Shown here one piece after another: positions 33,433-41,742 of a stretch of 64,000 bases of DNA. The stretch is from Paenibacillus sp. V4I7 (GTDB lineage Bacteria; Bacillota; Bacilli; Paenibacillales; NBRC-103111). The notes below the pieces were generated by a model. The model was not told where the DNA came from. It searched no databases and saw only the letters and a program-made list of their open reading frames with translations. The number at the start of each line of letters is the position of its first letter. Positions within the stretch are counted from its first letter, which is position 1. Location of the stretch: contig NZ_JAUSZD010000002.1 of assembly GCF_030817275.1 (NCBI RefSeq), forward strand, positions 2,790,001 to 2,854,000, read 5' to 3'. The position numbers were made by a program, and so were the translations under genes.

Positions 33433-34527
33433 CTACTCAGACACGATGCCTGAGTTGGCGAATAGGATTTCCTCGGTGGTCTCCCAAAGTTTCGGTAGGA
33501 ACTGCATGACGTCCTCTGCACGGCGGATGAAGGAGTCAGTGGAGGTGATGCCGAGGTCGGCGATGATAGCCTCAAAGTCTGGAGCGAAAAAACGTTGCAG
33601 GTCCGGCGGGGCGTCTGCAACCAAAATCTTGTGGCAGCGGGCAAAAGTTGCGACGATCCAGAAGACCGCTTCACGGTGGTAGCCGGCCCGGATGAGATCA
33701 CGGCTTCCGTCGATTGCAATTGGCCGTGTTGTGGCGGTGATGTCGGTGCTAAAGAAGAAAGGTGTTTTGGCAGCGGTTGCAGCGGCGTCGTATACTAGGG
33801 CGAGCTTGTCGAGATGATGTTCGATGCGCTTGGGGGTCAGATGAGCGCAGCCTAACAGCTTCAGCAGATCTGGATAGAGGTCAGCGTGGCCGTATTCCGT
33901 AAGCACGTCGCGTACGGCGAGGTAGCGAAGCCTCACAGTAGGGTTGCGAAGTGCGGCCACAAGGAGGACGTGCGTTGTTACGCCGGTCGGGAATAACCAC
34001 GCCGTCACCATGTCGTGAAACGGTGCAGAAGTATCTATGGCCTGCAGTGCGTTTTCGATCTTCTGCCGAGCGTTCTCACATCGGCGACGCACCCACACCC
34101 GCTCAGCAAAGTGGTGAGATACCTGTGTTTGCAATCTGCGCAGATGTCCGGTGGGGTCAGCAATGATCGAATCCGCACGGAAACTGCCTGCAAGGTGATA
34201 GGACGTCAGAACCTCATCGACCGAGGAAAGTTCGTTCCAAGACAAATACGTGGCCTCCACAAGGATGCCATCGTAGACGAACTTCCCAAGTTTGAGTGGG
34301 GGCTCAGCATGTGTGGTAACGATCACGACATCGATATCGGAGGTCGCCGATAACTCAGCGTCATCAGGCAGCCCTACCGTCGAGCCGCTGAAATAAGCCC
34401 CATGAAAACAAGCTTCTAGGCTAGCGTGGTGCATGACCCATTTAGCCGCTGCAGTTCGCGCAGACCCGACTTTCACGGAAGCTTGTTGAAGCTTATGACT
34501 TAACTTTATTTCATTATGTTTCGCCAA
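33433..34527 (-). CDS. Nucleotidyltransferase-fold protein
   Basis: About 364 residues from TTG 34527, chosen because GGGGG lies 8 bases ahead; a longer frame from ATG 34566 lacks a ribosome binding site. FHGAYFSGSTVGLPDD followed by SDIDVVIVTT gives the GS…DxD metal-binding signature of pol-beta-type nucleotidyltransferases such as antibiotic adenylyltransferases. The long helical C-terminal part fits that class. Substrate unknown. The gene is clearly more GC-rich than the AT-rich DNA on both sides, which suggests transfer. Confidence 0.75.
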   Translation of the reverse strand: MAKHNEIKLSHKLQQASVKVGSARTAAAKWVMHHASLEACFHGAYFSGSTVGLPDDAELSATSDIDVVIVTTHAEPPLKLGKFVYDGILVEATYLSWNELSSVDEVLTSYHLAGSFRADSIIADPTGHLRRLQTQVSHHFAERVWVRRRCENARQKIENALQAIDTSAPFHDMVTAWLFPTGVTTHVLLVAALRNPTVRLRYLAVRDVLTEYGHADLYPDLLKLLGCAHLTPKRIEHHLDKLALVYDAAATAAKTPFFFSTDITATTRPIAIDGSRDLIRAGYHREAVFWIVATFARCHKILVADAPPDLQRFFAPDFEAIIADLGITSTDSFIRRAEDVMQFLPKLWETTEEILFANSGIVSE

Positions 34528-34566
34528 GTGAATTCCCCCAACGACTAATTTTTTGAACGTCTTCAT

Positions 34567-35043
34567 ACAAGTTAAGTTTAAAATGAGGATTAAGCAACTC
34601 CTATGAATATTAATGCTGCAGTAACTTTAGAAGAAAAACAATATTTAAGATATTTAAGAAGTCATTAGCTCATCTATTTAATAATAAGAGTTTAGCATCA
34701 GAATTTAGAATATGTGATAGAGCACCTTTGTATGATGTTTAAGGGTCAAAGTTTCATTGTAAATTGAGTATAGATCAATTTCATTTTCTTAAGGTTAACT
34801 TTTTTGACATCGTTTTCACAGATATTGTCGAATAGTAACGACCAAAATTCCACATTATTCATCAAAATACGACGAAAATAGGATAAGGGAAATAATATAT
34901 TCTAGATCAAAAAAATCCATCTACTATTCGCGAAAGTTCATTGAAAACGCTACCATCGTAATTTAAAATATGTTTAACTCATAGCAGTCCAATTTATTCC
35001 AGTGGTGAGATATCTAATTATGTGAGAGGAGTCGATTGGAAGA
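34567..35043. other. AT-rich intergenic region ahead of the second sugar ABC operon
   Basis: No intact gene is visible. Short frames such as MNINAAVTLEEKQYLRYLRSH are soon stopped. The 3' part contains a probable cre site (34942-34955). I could not settle on a promoter. Confidence 0.4.
34942..34955. promoter_or_regulatory. Probable CcpA-binding cre site
   Basis: TGAAAACGCTACCA matches the cre consensus TGWAANCGNTNWCA at all but one position. It stands about 90 bases ahead of a sugar-binding protein gene, consistent with catabolite repression. Confidence 0.6.
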
Positions 35044-36402
35044 ATGGTAATGAAAAAAACGTGGGGGTTAACAACCAGCTCCGTCCTGACGCTAACGATG
35101 ATTCTTACTGCTTGCAGCTCTTCTGCACCGGCAGGCGGCAAGACAGCAGATGCAACGAAGGGACCAACGCCTAAGGCTGGAAATGGTGAGGTTATCAAAT
35201 TAAAGTGGAGTACTTGGGGTAATCCGGGAGAGTTAAAGCGCTTTTACGAACTGACAGATCAGTATAACAAAGATCATCCGAATGTGAAATGGGAGCTGGT
35301 AGCCGTACCGAACGATGGCTACGAAGAGAAGATCATTACTCAACTGCAGGGTGGTACTGCGCCAGACGCATTTTATGCTGGAGATCAAACTGTCGTTAAA
35401 CTCATTAGTAACGGTTCAATCGAAGAATTGACACCATTGATGAAAGTTGGCAATGGCCCAATCAAAGCCGAGGATTTTGCTGAAGGATTATGGGGCGGTT
35501 CGAAGAAAGGCGATAAAATATATGGAATCACAGTTGACTGTAATCCGTTAGTTATGTACTACAACAAGACAGTATTGGCCGAAGCCGGTATCACCGACGA
35601 TCCACAGAAATTGTACGAAGCAGGGGAGTGGAATTGGAAGAAGCTACAAGAGTTAACGGAAAAGCTAAAGTCTAAAAATAAATATGGTCTTGTACTTGAA
35701 GATTGGTCATCCCCGGTCTATTCATGGGTAACGTTAAACGGAGGTAAAGCTTACGATAAGCCTCAGGATGGCAAATTCATTGGAGATCAGGACCCGAAAA
35801 CGGTAGAAGCATTCCAATATCTTGCGGAAAACACAAAGAACAAAAACTTCGTATTCTCAGGTTCACTTCCGAAAGGACAAGGCCCAGATGCTATGTTCAT
35901 GTCGAACCAAGTCGGATTTGGAATTGCTGGTCGTTGGTGGGTTCCGCAGTTTAATGCAAACACTTCTTTAAAATACGACATTGTCCCACTGCCAACTAAC
36001 ACTGGCAAAAAAATGGAACCAGCTGGCATTCCAACAGCGTACATGGTTATGAATAAAAAGACAGCTCATGCTAAAGAGACTTATGAGTTCCTATCTTACT
36101 TTGTTTCCAAGGATGGTCAAAACTTCCGTCTTAAAGGGGGAAATGCCGTTCCTTCGATTAGCGGTGTAGATGATCTCGTATTGGATAAGAATGCACAGCC
36201 GGCACATGCTCAATATTTCCTCGATGCTCGTGAGATTGGTTATGCCCTATGGCCTTCCGAATCAGGTGTTCCTGGAGCTTCTGATATCGTGAAAGATAAC
36301 TACGACCTCTTGCTGTTAGGCAAACAGGATGCTCAGACGACATTAAAGAAAATAAGCGAAGGTGTTAATAAGAAGATCGAGGAAGTAAAAGCGAAAAAAT
36401 AG
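35044..36402 (+). CDS. Carbohydrate ABC transporter substrate-binding lipoprotein
   Basis: 452 residues. The signal peptide ends in the lipobox LTAC (Cys near residue 24). The mature part has LKWSTWGNPGELKRFYELTD, then HPNVKWELV and FAEGLWGGSKKGDKIYGITVD, as in family-1 (MalE/UgpB-like) binding proteins. ATG 35050 is an alternative start. It is the first gene of a three-gene importer. A hairpin after it probably lowers readthrough into the permeases, giving excess binding protein. The sugar is unknown. Confidence 0.92.
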   Translation: MVMKKTWGLTTSSVLTLTMILTACSSSAPAGGKTADATKGPTPKAGNGEVIKLKWSTWGNPGELKRFYELTDQYNKDHPNVKWELVAVPNDGYEEKIITQLQGGTAPDAFYAGDQTVVKLISNGSIEELTPLMKVGNGPIKAEDFAEGLWGGSKKGDKIYGITVDCNPLVMYYNKTVLAEAGITDDPQKLYEAGEWNWKKLQELTEKLKSKNKYGLVLEDWSSPVYSWVTLNGGKAYDKPQDGKFIGDQDPKTVEAFQYLAENTKNKNFVFSGSLPKGQGPDAMFMSNQVGFGIAGRWWVPQFNANTSLKYDIVPLPTNTGKKMEPAGIPTAYMVMNKKTAHAKETYEFLSYFVSKDGQNFRLKGGNAVPSISGVDDLVLDKNAQPAHAQYFLDAREIGYALWPSESGVPGASDIVKDNYDLLLLGKQDAQTTLKKISEGVNKKIEEVKAKK

Positions 36403-36429
36403 GATGCATGTACGGTAATGTGTGACATG

Positions 36430-36467
36430 AAGGAGGGAAGGATGTTTGTATTCCGTCCCCCCTTTTT
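36430..36467 (+). terminator. Leaky terminator between binding-protein and permease genes
   Basis: AAGGAGGG (36430-36437) pairs with CCCCCCTT (36457-36464) with one mismatch, and GG/CC inside extends the stem; a T run follows. Its position inside the operon suggests partial readthrough. Confidence 0.6.
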
Positions 36468-36502
36468 ATTTTTTTTGAAACCATTTATATGGGAGGACTT
36501 GC

Positions 36503-37381
36503 ATGAACCGTAAACGTTCTAATACATTCTGGGGGTATTTCTTTATTACCCCACAATTAATCGGACTGCTTTCCTTTTCACTTATTCCTCTGATCACAAC
36601 CTTTGTTTTAAGTACATTAGATTGGGATGGATTTCAGCCTGCGACTTTTATTGGATTTAATAATTTCAGTTACGCCTTTCATAATCCTGATTTCCAGAAG
36701 GCACTAGTGAATACCCTTTATTATTCCTTATTAACGGTCCCGATGGGTATTTTTCTTGCGATATTGGTCGCTGTTGCTTTGAACAAAGTGAGATATCGTG
36801 TTATGTATCGGTTGTTTTTCTTCATGCCAGTAGTTACAAGCTCTGTCGCTGTCGCGATTGTATGGATGTGGCTGCTCAATGGTGACTTCGGTATCATCAA
36901 TTTTCTGCTGCATAGCTTGTTCGGCATTAAGGGTCCACAATGGTTGACCAACTTGAACCTCGTCCTGCCGTCCTTGGCGATTGTGAGCATTTGGCAAAAA
37001 TTAGGTTTTAACATGATCATTTTTCTGGCTGGTTTACAAGGAATATCCAGAGATTACTATGAGGCTTCCATGATCGATGGTGCATCAAGGTCACAGCAAT
37101 TCTGGAAAATTACTGTGCCCCTTTTGTCACCAACTACCTTATTTGTTACCATTATTGGCATTATTGACTCGTTTAAAATCTTTGATATGGCTTTCGTTAT
37201 GACGAGCGGTGGTCCAGCAAAAGCTAGTTATACGATTGTGTATCATTTGTATGAGCTAGCCTTCAAAAACTTTCAATTCGGACGAAGTGCGGCAGCGGCT
37301 ACTATGCTTTTTGTTATCATTTTGACTTTCACCATTGCACAGACCTATATTTCACGCAAATGGGTCCATTACGCGGATTAA
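36503..37381 (+). CDS. Carbohydrate ABC transporter permease, MalF/LacF type
   Basis: 292 residues, six membrane segments. The EAA loop is YYEASMIDGASRSQQFWKITVPLLSP, and FFITPQLIGLLSFSLIPL at the start is typical of CUT1 MalF-type permeases without the long MalF periplasmic loop. GGGAGG precedes ATG 36503. It pairs with the next gene 12 bases downstream to form the channel. Confidence 0.94.
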   Translation: MNRKRSNTFWGYFFITPQLIGLLSFSLIPLITTFVLSTLDWDGFQPATFIGFNNFSYAFHNPDFQKALVNTLYYSLLTVPMGIFLAILVAVALNKVRYRVMYRLFFFMPVVTSSVAVAIVWMWLLNGDFGIINFLLHSLFGIKGPQWLTNLNLVLPSLAIVSIWQKLGFNMIIFLAGLQGISRDYYEASMIDGASRSQQFWKITVPLLSPTTLFVTIIGIIDSFKIFDMAFVMTSGGPAKASYTIVYHLYELAFKNFQFGRSAAAATMLFVIILTFTIAQTYISRKWVHYAD

Positions 37382-37393
37382 GGAGGATTTCGC

Positions 37394-38284
37394 ATGAAAA
37401 CGGTAAATCAGAAATTAGTTCCAGCAGGAACAGTACCCAGTAAACAAAAGAACAACCATATAGGTAGTAAAGTATCAACCATCCTTCTGCATGTTCTGTT
37501 GATTCTAGCCTCTGTAGTCATGTTTGGCCCGTTTTTATGGATGGCATTCAGCGGTTTAAAAGACTTAGCCCAAATCTTTCAAGTGCCGCCGACCTTATTT
37601 CCGAATCCATGGAGATGGGAGAATATTAGCCGATCTCTAACAGCTATGCCATTTGATAAAGCATACAAAAACAGTGCTTATATTTCTGTGATTGTGGTAC
37701 TGAGTCAATTATTAACATGCTCTATGGCTGCTTTTTCATTTGCTAAAATTGATTTTCCCTTTCGTAATGTACTCTTCATCCTGTTTCTTTCCATGTTGAT
37801 GGTTCCCGAACAGGTTACGATCGTTCCACTATACATCATTTTAAAAAATCTCGGCTGGCTCGATACGCATTTATCCCTCATTGTTCCGGATGCATTGTTC
37901 AGTGCTTTTGGTGTATTTTTATTGAGGCAATTTTTTATGGGTATCCCACGTGACTTATCAGAAGCAGCTTATGTTGATGGTGCGAACATGTGGAAAATTT
38001 ATTGGCGTATCATGGTTCCCCTCATTCGTCCAGCTCTAGCTTCGTTAGCGATAGTTTCATTCTTGGGACATTGGAACAGTTTTTTTAAGCCCGTCATTTT
38101 CCTGAGCTCAACCGACAACTTCACCGTACCTTTGATGCTTAGTACGTTTAAGGGACTCTATGTGACTGACTGGACTTTAATGATGTCTGGTTCTGCAATT
38201 GCCGTCATGCCTGTACTGCTCGTTTATCTTGTTCTCCAGCGAAATATTATCGAGGGCATTTCTATGACGGGCATTAAGGGTTAA
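37394..38284 (+). CDS. Carbohydrate ABC transporter permease, MalG/LacG type
   Basis: 296 residues, six membrane segments, AAGGAGG upstream. The EAA loop reads EAAYVDGANMWKIYWRIMVPLIRPA, and the C-terminus QRNIIEGISMTGIKG is the standard MalG-family end that contacts the ATPase. Last gene of the importer; its 3' end overlaps the tail of the convergent AraC gene by 11 bases. No ATPase gene is present in the window. Confidence 0.94.
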   Translation: MKTVNQKLVPAGTVPSKQKNNHIGSKVSTILLHVLLILASVVMFGPFLWMAFSGLKDLAQIFQVPPTLFPNPWRWENISRSLTAMPFDKAYKNSAYISVIVVLSQLLTCSMAAFSFAKIDFPFRNVLFILFLSMLMVPEQVTIVPLYIILKNLGWLDTHLSLIVPDALFSAFGVFLLRQFFMGIPRDLSEAAYVDGANMWKIYWRIMVPLIRPALASLAIVSFLGHWNSFFKPVIFLSSTDNFTVPLMLSTFKGLYVTDWTLMMSGSAIAVMPVLLVYLVLQRNIIEGISMTGIKG

Positions 38285-39218
38285 TGTGAAAATAAACATT
38301 AATCGGATAATTCTCTTCCAATCGTTCGTCAGGAACGATGTGTTGGACACGTGGGTCAGCGTATTCTTGGCGGTATGCTGTTGCTGTCATACCGTAATAG
38401 GCGGTAAAAGCTCGTGAAAAATAATGGTTCTCAGCATATCCACACTGCGAGGCGATTTCTTTAATGCTAAGTGTACTATGACGGAGCATATGAGAAGCGC
38501 GTTCTAGCCGCAGTTGAATGATCATTTGACGCAAAGGAATTCCGATGACACGTACGAAGACTCTAGTCAGGTGTTCATGAGATAACTGGCAATGGACTGC
38601 AATTTCGGCTACGGTAATAGGCTCAAGGAGCCTATTGCGAATATAGGATAATGCTTTGCTCACCACGAGCGGATAGGAGGGGTCGGTTGCGGCCTCTTTT
38701 TTATTTTTTAAATGTTTCATAGCGGGGATTGAAGTGTTTTTGCTTTTATTGCCCAAGTATTCAAGCTCGCTAAGCAGAGCTGACAATAAGATGTTGCACC
38801 GATTGGTATCTGTCTCTTCATGAGCGATGTGGAGGATCTGGCTGATTATTACCGATAGTAGTCCACCTTCCCTAACCGGTATTACATCACAATACATCGT
38901 ACTAAAAAGCGTAGGCGCAAACCATTCACCACCACTGAAATGCAGAAAAAGATGACGAGTAGCTGCAGTCTCTCCGAAATGATAGCTGTGAGTTTCCCCT
39001 GCCTTTGTAAGAACCCAACTGGGCTGATTCAATGTATAAACTTGATCTCCATTTCGGTAGATGGTTCCATTTCCCTGAGGGAAAAACACCAACTCGTTAT
39101 CGTCTAAAATACGTGGTCCCAGCTTCCAGTTACGTCGAACAATAAAGTCACCGCAGTAGTGTAAAATAGGCAATTTTCCATTCAATTGGAGGCACCCTTT
39201 CTGATCAAATAAATCCAT
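38274..39218 (-). CDS. AraC family transcriptional regulator with cupin sensor domain
   Basis: 314 residues from ATG 39218, chosen because GAAAGGAATTCA is directly ahead. The N-terminal half is an AraC-type cupin (FPQGNGTIYRNGDQ, LTKAGETHSYHFGE). The C-terminal double helix-turn-helix is ITVAEIAVHCQLSHEHLTRVFV and LSIKEIASQCGYAENHYFSRAFTAYYG. It is convergent with the sugar permeases and divergent from the ferritin-like gene, so it probably activates one or both in response to a sugar. Confidence 0.92.
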   Translation of the reverse strand: MDLFDQKGCLQLNGKLPILHYCGDFIVRRNWKLGPRILDDNELVFFPQGNGTIYRNGDQVYTLNQPSWVLTKAGETHSYHFGETAATRHLFLHFSGGEWFAPTLFSTMYCDVIPVREGGLLSVIISQILHIAHEETDTNRCNILLSALLSELEYLGNKSKNTSIPAMKHLKNKKEAATDPSYPLVVSKALSYIRNRLLEPITVAEIAVHCQLSHEHLTRVFVRVIGIPLRQMIIQLRLERASHMLRHSTLSIKEIASQCGYAENHYFSRAFTAYYGMTATAYRQEYADPRVQHIVPDERLEENYPINVYFHINP

Positions 39219-39303
39219 TGAATTCCTTTCTTTATCTATTGTAAACGAATTCACATTAAGAGAAAATGAAATTATTCAGCGCTCGTCATAGGAGGGAATA
39301 AAG

Positions 39304-40575
39304 TTGGAAATTACATTTACAGGAATTGACAATCCATATTCAATTGGTGCTTTTGGTGTTGATGCAAACGCTAAGATACTGCAGAGATATCGGTTCATTC
39401 ATGAGCGTCTTATGTTTATAGGTGCAGCTCAGCTGCCAGCACGACATAACTGGGATGTCAAAACTGCGATGGGACGACACATCTATGAGGATGCAGAAGC
39501 AGCGGATCAGCTTCGTACACGTGTGAGTCATCTGCGTACGCCTCTTGCTAACGTTGGGCAGGAACCAGATCCAACGTTAACGCTGCTTTTGGACGAAATT
39601 CTTCATGCTCGTACAGATTCCGAATGGTTAGCCGGCGTGTATACAGTGATTAAACCAGCACTTATTGAAGCCTATAGGAGCCATATACAACGTACACAAC
39701 AAATTGTAGATCAACCGACTATTCGTATATTACGCTCAATCCTTCTCGATCTGGAGGAACAAGTAAATTGGGGAGAAGCGGCAATTGCTCACCTGAAGAA
39801 CGCAGGGGAGTGGGAAGAGGCTGGTTCTGAAGAATTGTGTACGTTATTAAAGCGATGCATCCTTGCAGCAGGTGGAATGAGTAACGAAATGAAAAGGTCT
39901 TCTGAAATACCAGAACGTATAAGATCCTTTCAGGTCTATCAATTGCCCAAAAAATCGCAACGAGAAGCACGTATGGGTGAAACAACCCTTTACCGTACAA
40001 GCATGGGAATGAAATTCGAGAAGGCGAATGAGGACAGACTTGTCGGTATGATGAGAGTACGTCAGGAAGAGATGACGGCAGCGGAACTGATTGCGGCTGT
40101 ATTATGGTCACAAAAAGGAATGCCGTGGGCATTCTATCGGGACTTAGCAAGGCACTTGTGGGATGAGGTTCGCCATGCATTGTTTGGTCAAGCAGCACTG
40201 GAGGCTGAAGGGTTGGATTGGCGTTCACGCCCGCAATATACGTCTGATTATGATATCAATATAGAAAAAATCCCGAGTGCGCAATACGCGTGGCTAAGTA
40301 TTGGAATTGAAGAAGGGGCGATGAAGCGACCGGGAAAAGTAGGGGAATTTGAATTCTGCAGAGATCAAGTGAAGCATCCATTAATGACTCAGTTCCAGGA
40401 TTACGATTGGGCTGATGAGGTGGTCCATGCTTCCTTCGGGCGTACATGGACTCCTGAGCTATTTGGCGAAGAACTAGGATTTATACGTGAAGTTGCGAAG
40501 CATGAGTTAGATCATTTTTTCAGTGAAGTTCGAAAGGCAGAAGAGATAGCTGCTGCTGCAGAAGGTGAAATATAG
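39304..40575 (+). CDS. Ferritin-like fold protein, probable di-metal centre
   Basis: 423 residues, helical throughout. HIYEDAEAADQLRTRVSHLR, EEMTAAELIAAVLW, LARHLWDEVRHALFGQAALEAEG and YDWADEVVHASFGRTW supply glutamates and two DEV-x-H-A-x-FG motifs, which fit metal-binding ExxH pairs of the ferritin-like superfamily (DUF455-like). The reaction is unknown; an oxygenase or hydroxylase is possible. GGAGGG precedes TTG/GTG-like start 39304. It is divergent from araC and next to a sugar importer, so it may modify the imported compound. Confidence 0.7.
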   Translation: MEITFTGIDNPYSIGAFGVDANAKILQRYRFIHERLMFIGAAQLPARHNWDVKTAMGRHIYEDAEAADQLRTRVSHLRTPLANVGQEPDPTLTLLLDEILHARTDSEWLAGVYTVIKPALIEAYRSHIQRTQQIVDQPTIRILRSILLDLEEQVNWGEAAIAHLKNAGEWEEAGSEELCTLLKRCILAAGGMSNEMKRSSEIPERIRSFQVYQLPKKSQREARMGETTLYRTSMGMKFEKANEDRLVGMMRVRQEEMTAAELIAAVLWSQKGMPWAFYRDLARHLWDEVRHALFGQAALEAEGLDWRSRPQYTSDYDINIEKIPSAQYAWLSIGIEEGAMKRPGKVGEFEFCRDQVKHPLMTQFQDYDWADEVVHASFGRTWTPELFGEELGFIREVAKHELDHFFSEVRKAEEIAAAAEGEI

Positions 40576-40635
40576 AGATTATCAAACAATAATACGAACG
40601 GGCAAGTACAAAGAGGTATTGAGGGGGGGATAACA

Positions 40636-41604
40636 ATGAAAATTGTTCCTGACAGGTTTGAGTTTGGAATCGAAAAAGAATATGCAATAGTTTATAAAGA
40701 ACGTGACTTCATAAGTTACTTATTAGCATCACAACAGATTATAAATAAAATAAAGTCTATGACGGATATTCATGAAAATCTAGTAAAAAAAGTGGGTTAT
40801 TTGTTTAGCAAAGGCTGGGAGATACATCCTGAATATTCCAATGCTTTAATAGAAGTCGTATCTCCACCCTACACCTTGGATAGTTTTGATGAAATAATAG
40901 ATGGTTTTCAAGTTTTTGAGGAAGTTGTATGTAATTTGTTAATAGACTTCAAAGAAAAAAACACAAATCTAAAAGGAGAGATTTTATTAACAGATAAATT
41001 TAGTTCTTCGACAGATACATTCATTAACTTTAAAAAAGAAAAAATCACTGATATTAAACAAATTATACTTACGGATGAAGTTGTTACTTTTGTAGGAAGT
41101 AAAAATCTAATTCCCAATTCCTTTAAGAAAATTAATGATTTAAATTTACTTTATGCGGGGTTTACTTCTACTCATGTTACACTACATCCTAAATATTGTT
41201 CAAGATGGGACATTAAACATGAGGCAGATTACTTTTGGAGCTTATTAGATCTTCTGTTTTTGTCTGAATATGATATAAATGACAATACCTTTTATTATAA
41301 AGGTACTGATGAAATCCGGTGTTCAACAACACCCCGAAGCGAACTAATATCATGGGCGGATAGGACAAGTATCTTCTATGAAAAAAATATTAAACAAATA
41401 ATGGAAGGCGATGCTCAAGAGAAAGTTGATACGTATAATCTTTTTTTAAATGAACAATCCAAAGGAAACCGAACTTATTTAGCAAAAATAAAACATATTG
41501 AAGAATGGACATTATTTGAAATTAGAAGGTTTCATAGTGGAATATCAATTAACTATATGAAAGAATTTTTATTAAATGCAAGTAAGATTATAATAAACCC
41601 ATAA
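40636..41604 (+). CDS. Glutamate-cysteine-ligase-like amidoligase (tentative)
   Basis: 322 residues and very AT-rich. FEFGIEKEYAIVY resembles the GIExE metal/ATP start of GCS2-type enzymes, WEIHPEYSNALIEVVSPPY resembles the pElaxxxlEl-xPP strand, and THVTLHP and DEIRCSTTPRSELISWADR follow in suitable order. If correct, it joins an amino group to a carboxylate using ATP. GAGGGGGG precedes ATG 40636. No carrier or substrate gene is adjacent. A bidirectional terminator separates it from the convergent ABC exporter. The call is by motif feel only. Confidence 0.45.
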   Translation: MKIVPDRFEFGIEKEYAIVYKERDFISYLLASQQIINKIKSMTDIHENLVKKVGYLFSKGWEIHPEYSNALIEVVSPPYTLDSFDEIIDGFQVFEEVVCNLLIDFKEKNTNLKGEILLTDKFSSSTDTFINFKKEKITDIKQIILTDEVVTFVGSKNLIPNSFKKINDLNLLYAGFTSTHVTLHPKYCSRWDIKHEADYFWSLLDLLFLSEYDINDNTFYYKGTDEIRCSTTPRSELISWADRTSIFYEKNIKQIMEGDAQEKVDTYNLFLNEQSKGNRTYLAKIKHIEEWTLFEIRRFHSGISINYMKEFLLNASKIIINP

Positions 41605-41656
41605 AAACCAAACACCAAGGATTGTTCAGTATACGGAAGGAATTTTAGCCTAACTT

Positions 41657-41695
41657 AAAAGACGCTAACAAAGAAATATTTGCTTAGCGTCTTTT
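41657..41695. terminator. Bidirectional terminator
   Basis: AAAAGACGCTAA (41657-41668) pairs perfectly with TTAGCGTCTTTT (41684-41695). It serves the convergent genes on both sides. Confidence 0.85.
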
Positions 41696-41742
41696 AGGTT
41701 GTATTCTAGTAATTAAAAGTATCTACGTCTTTAAACGTTATA

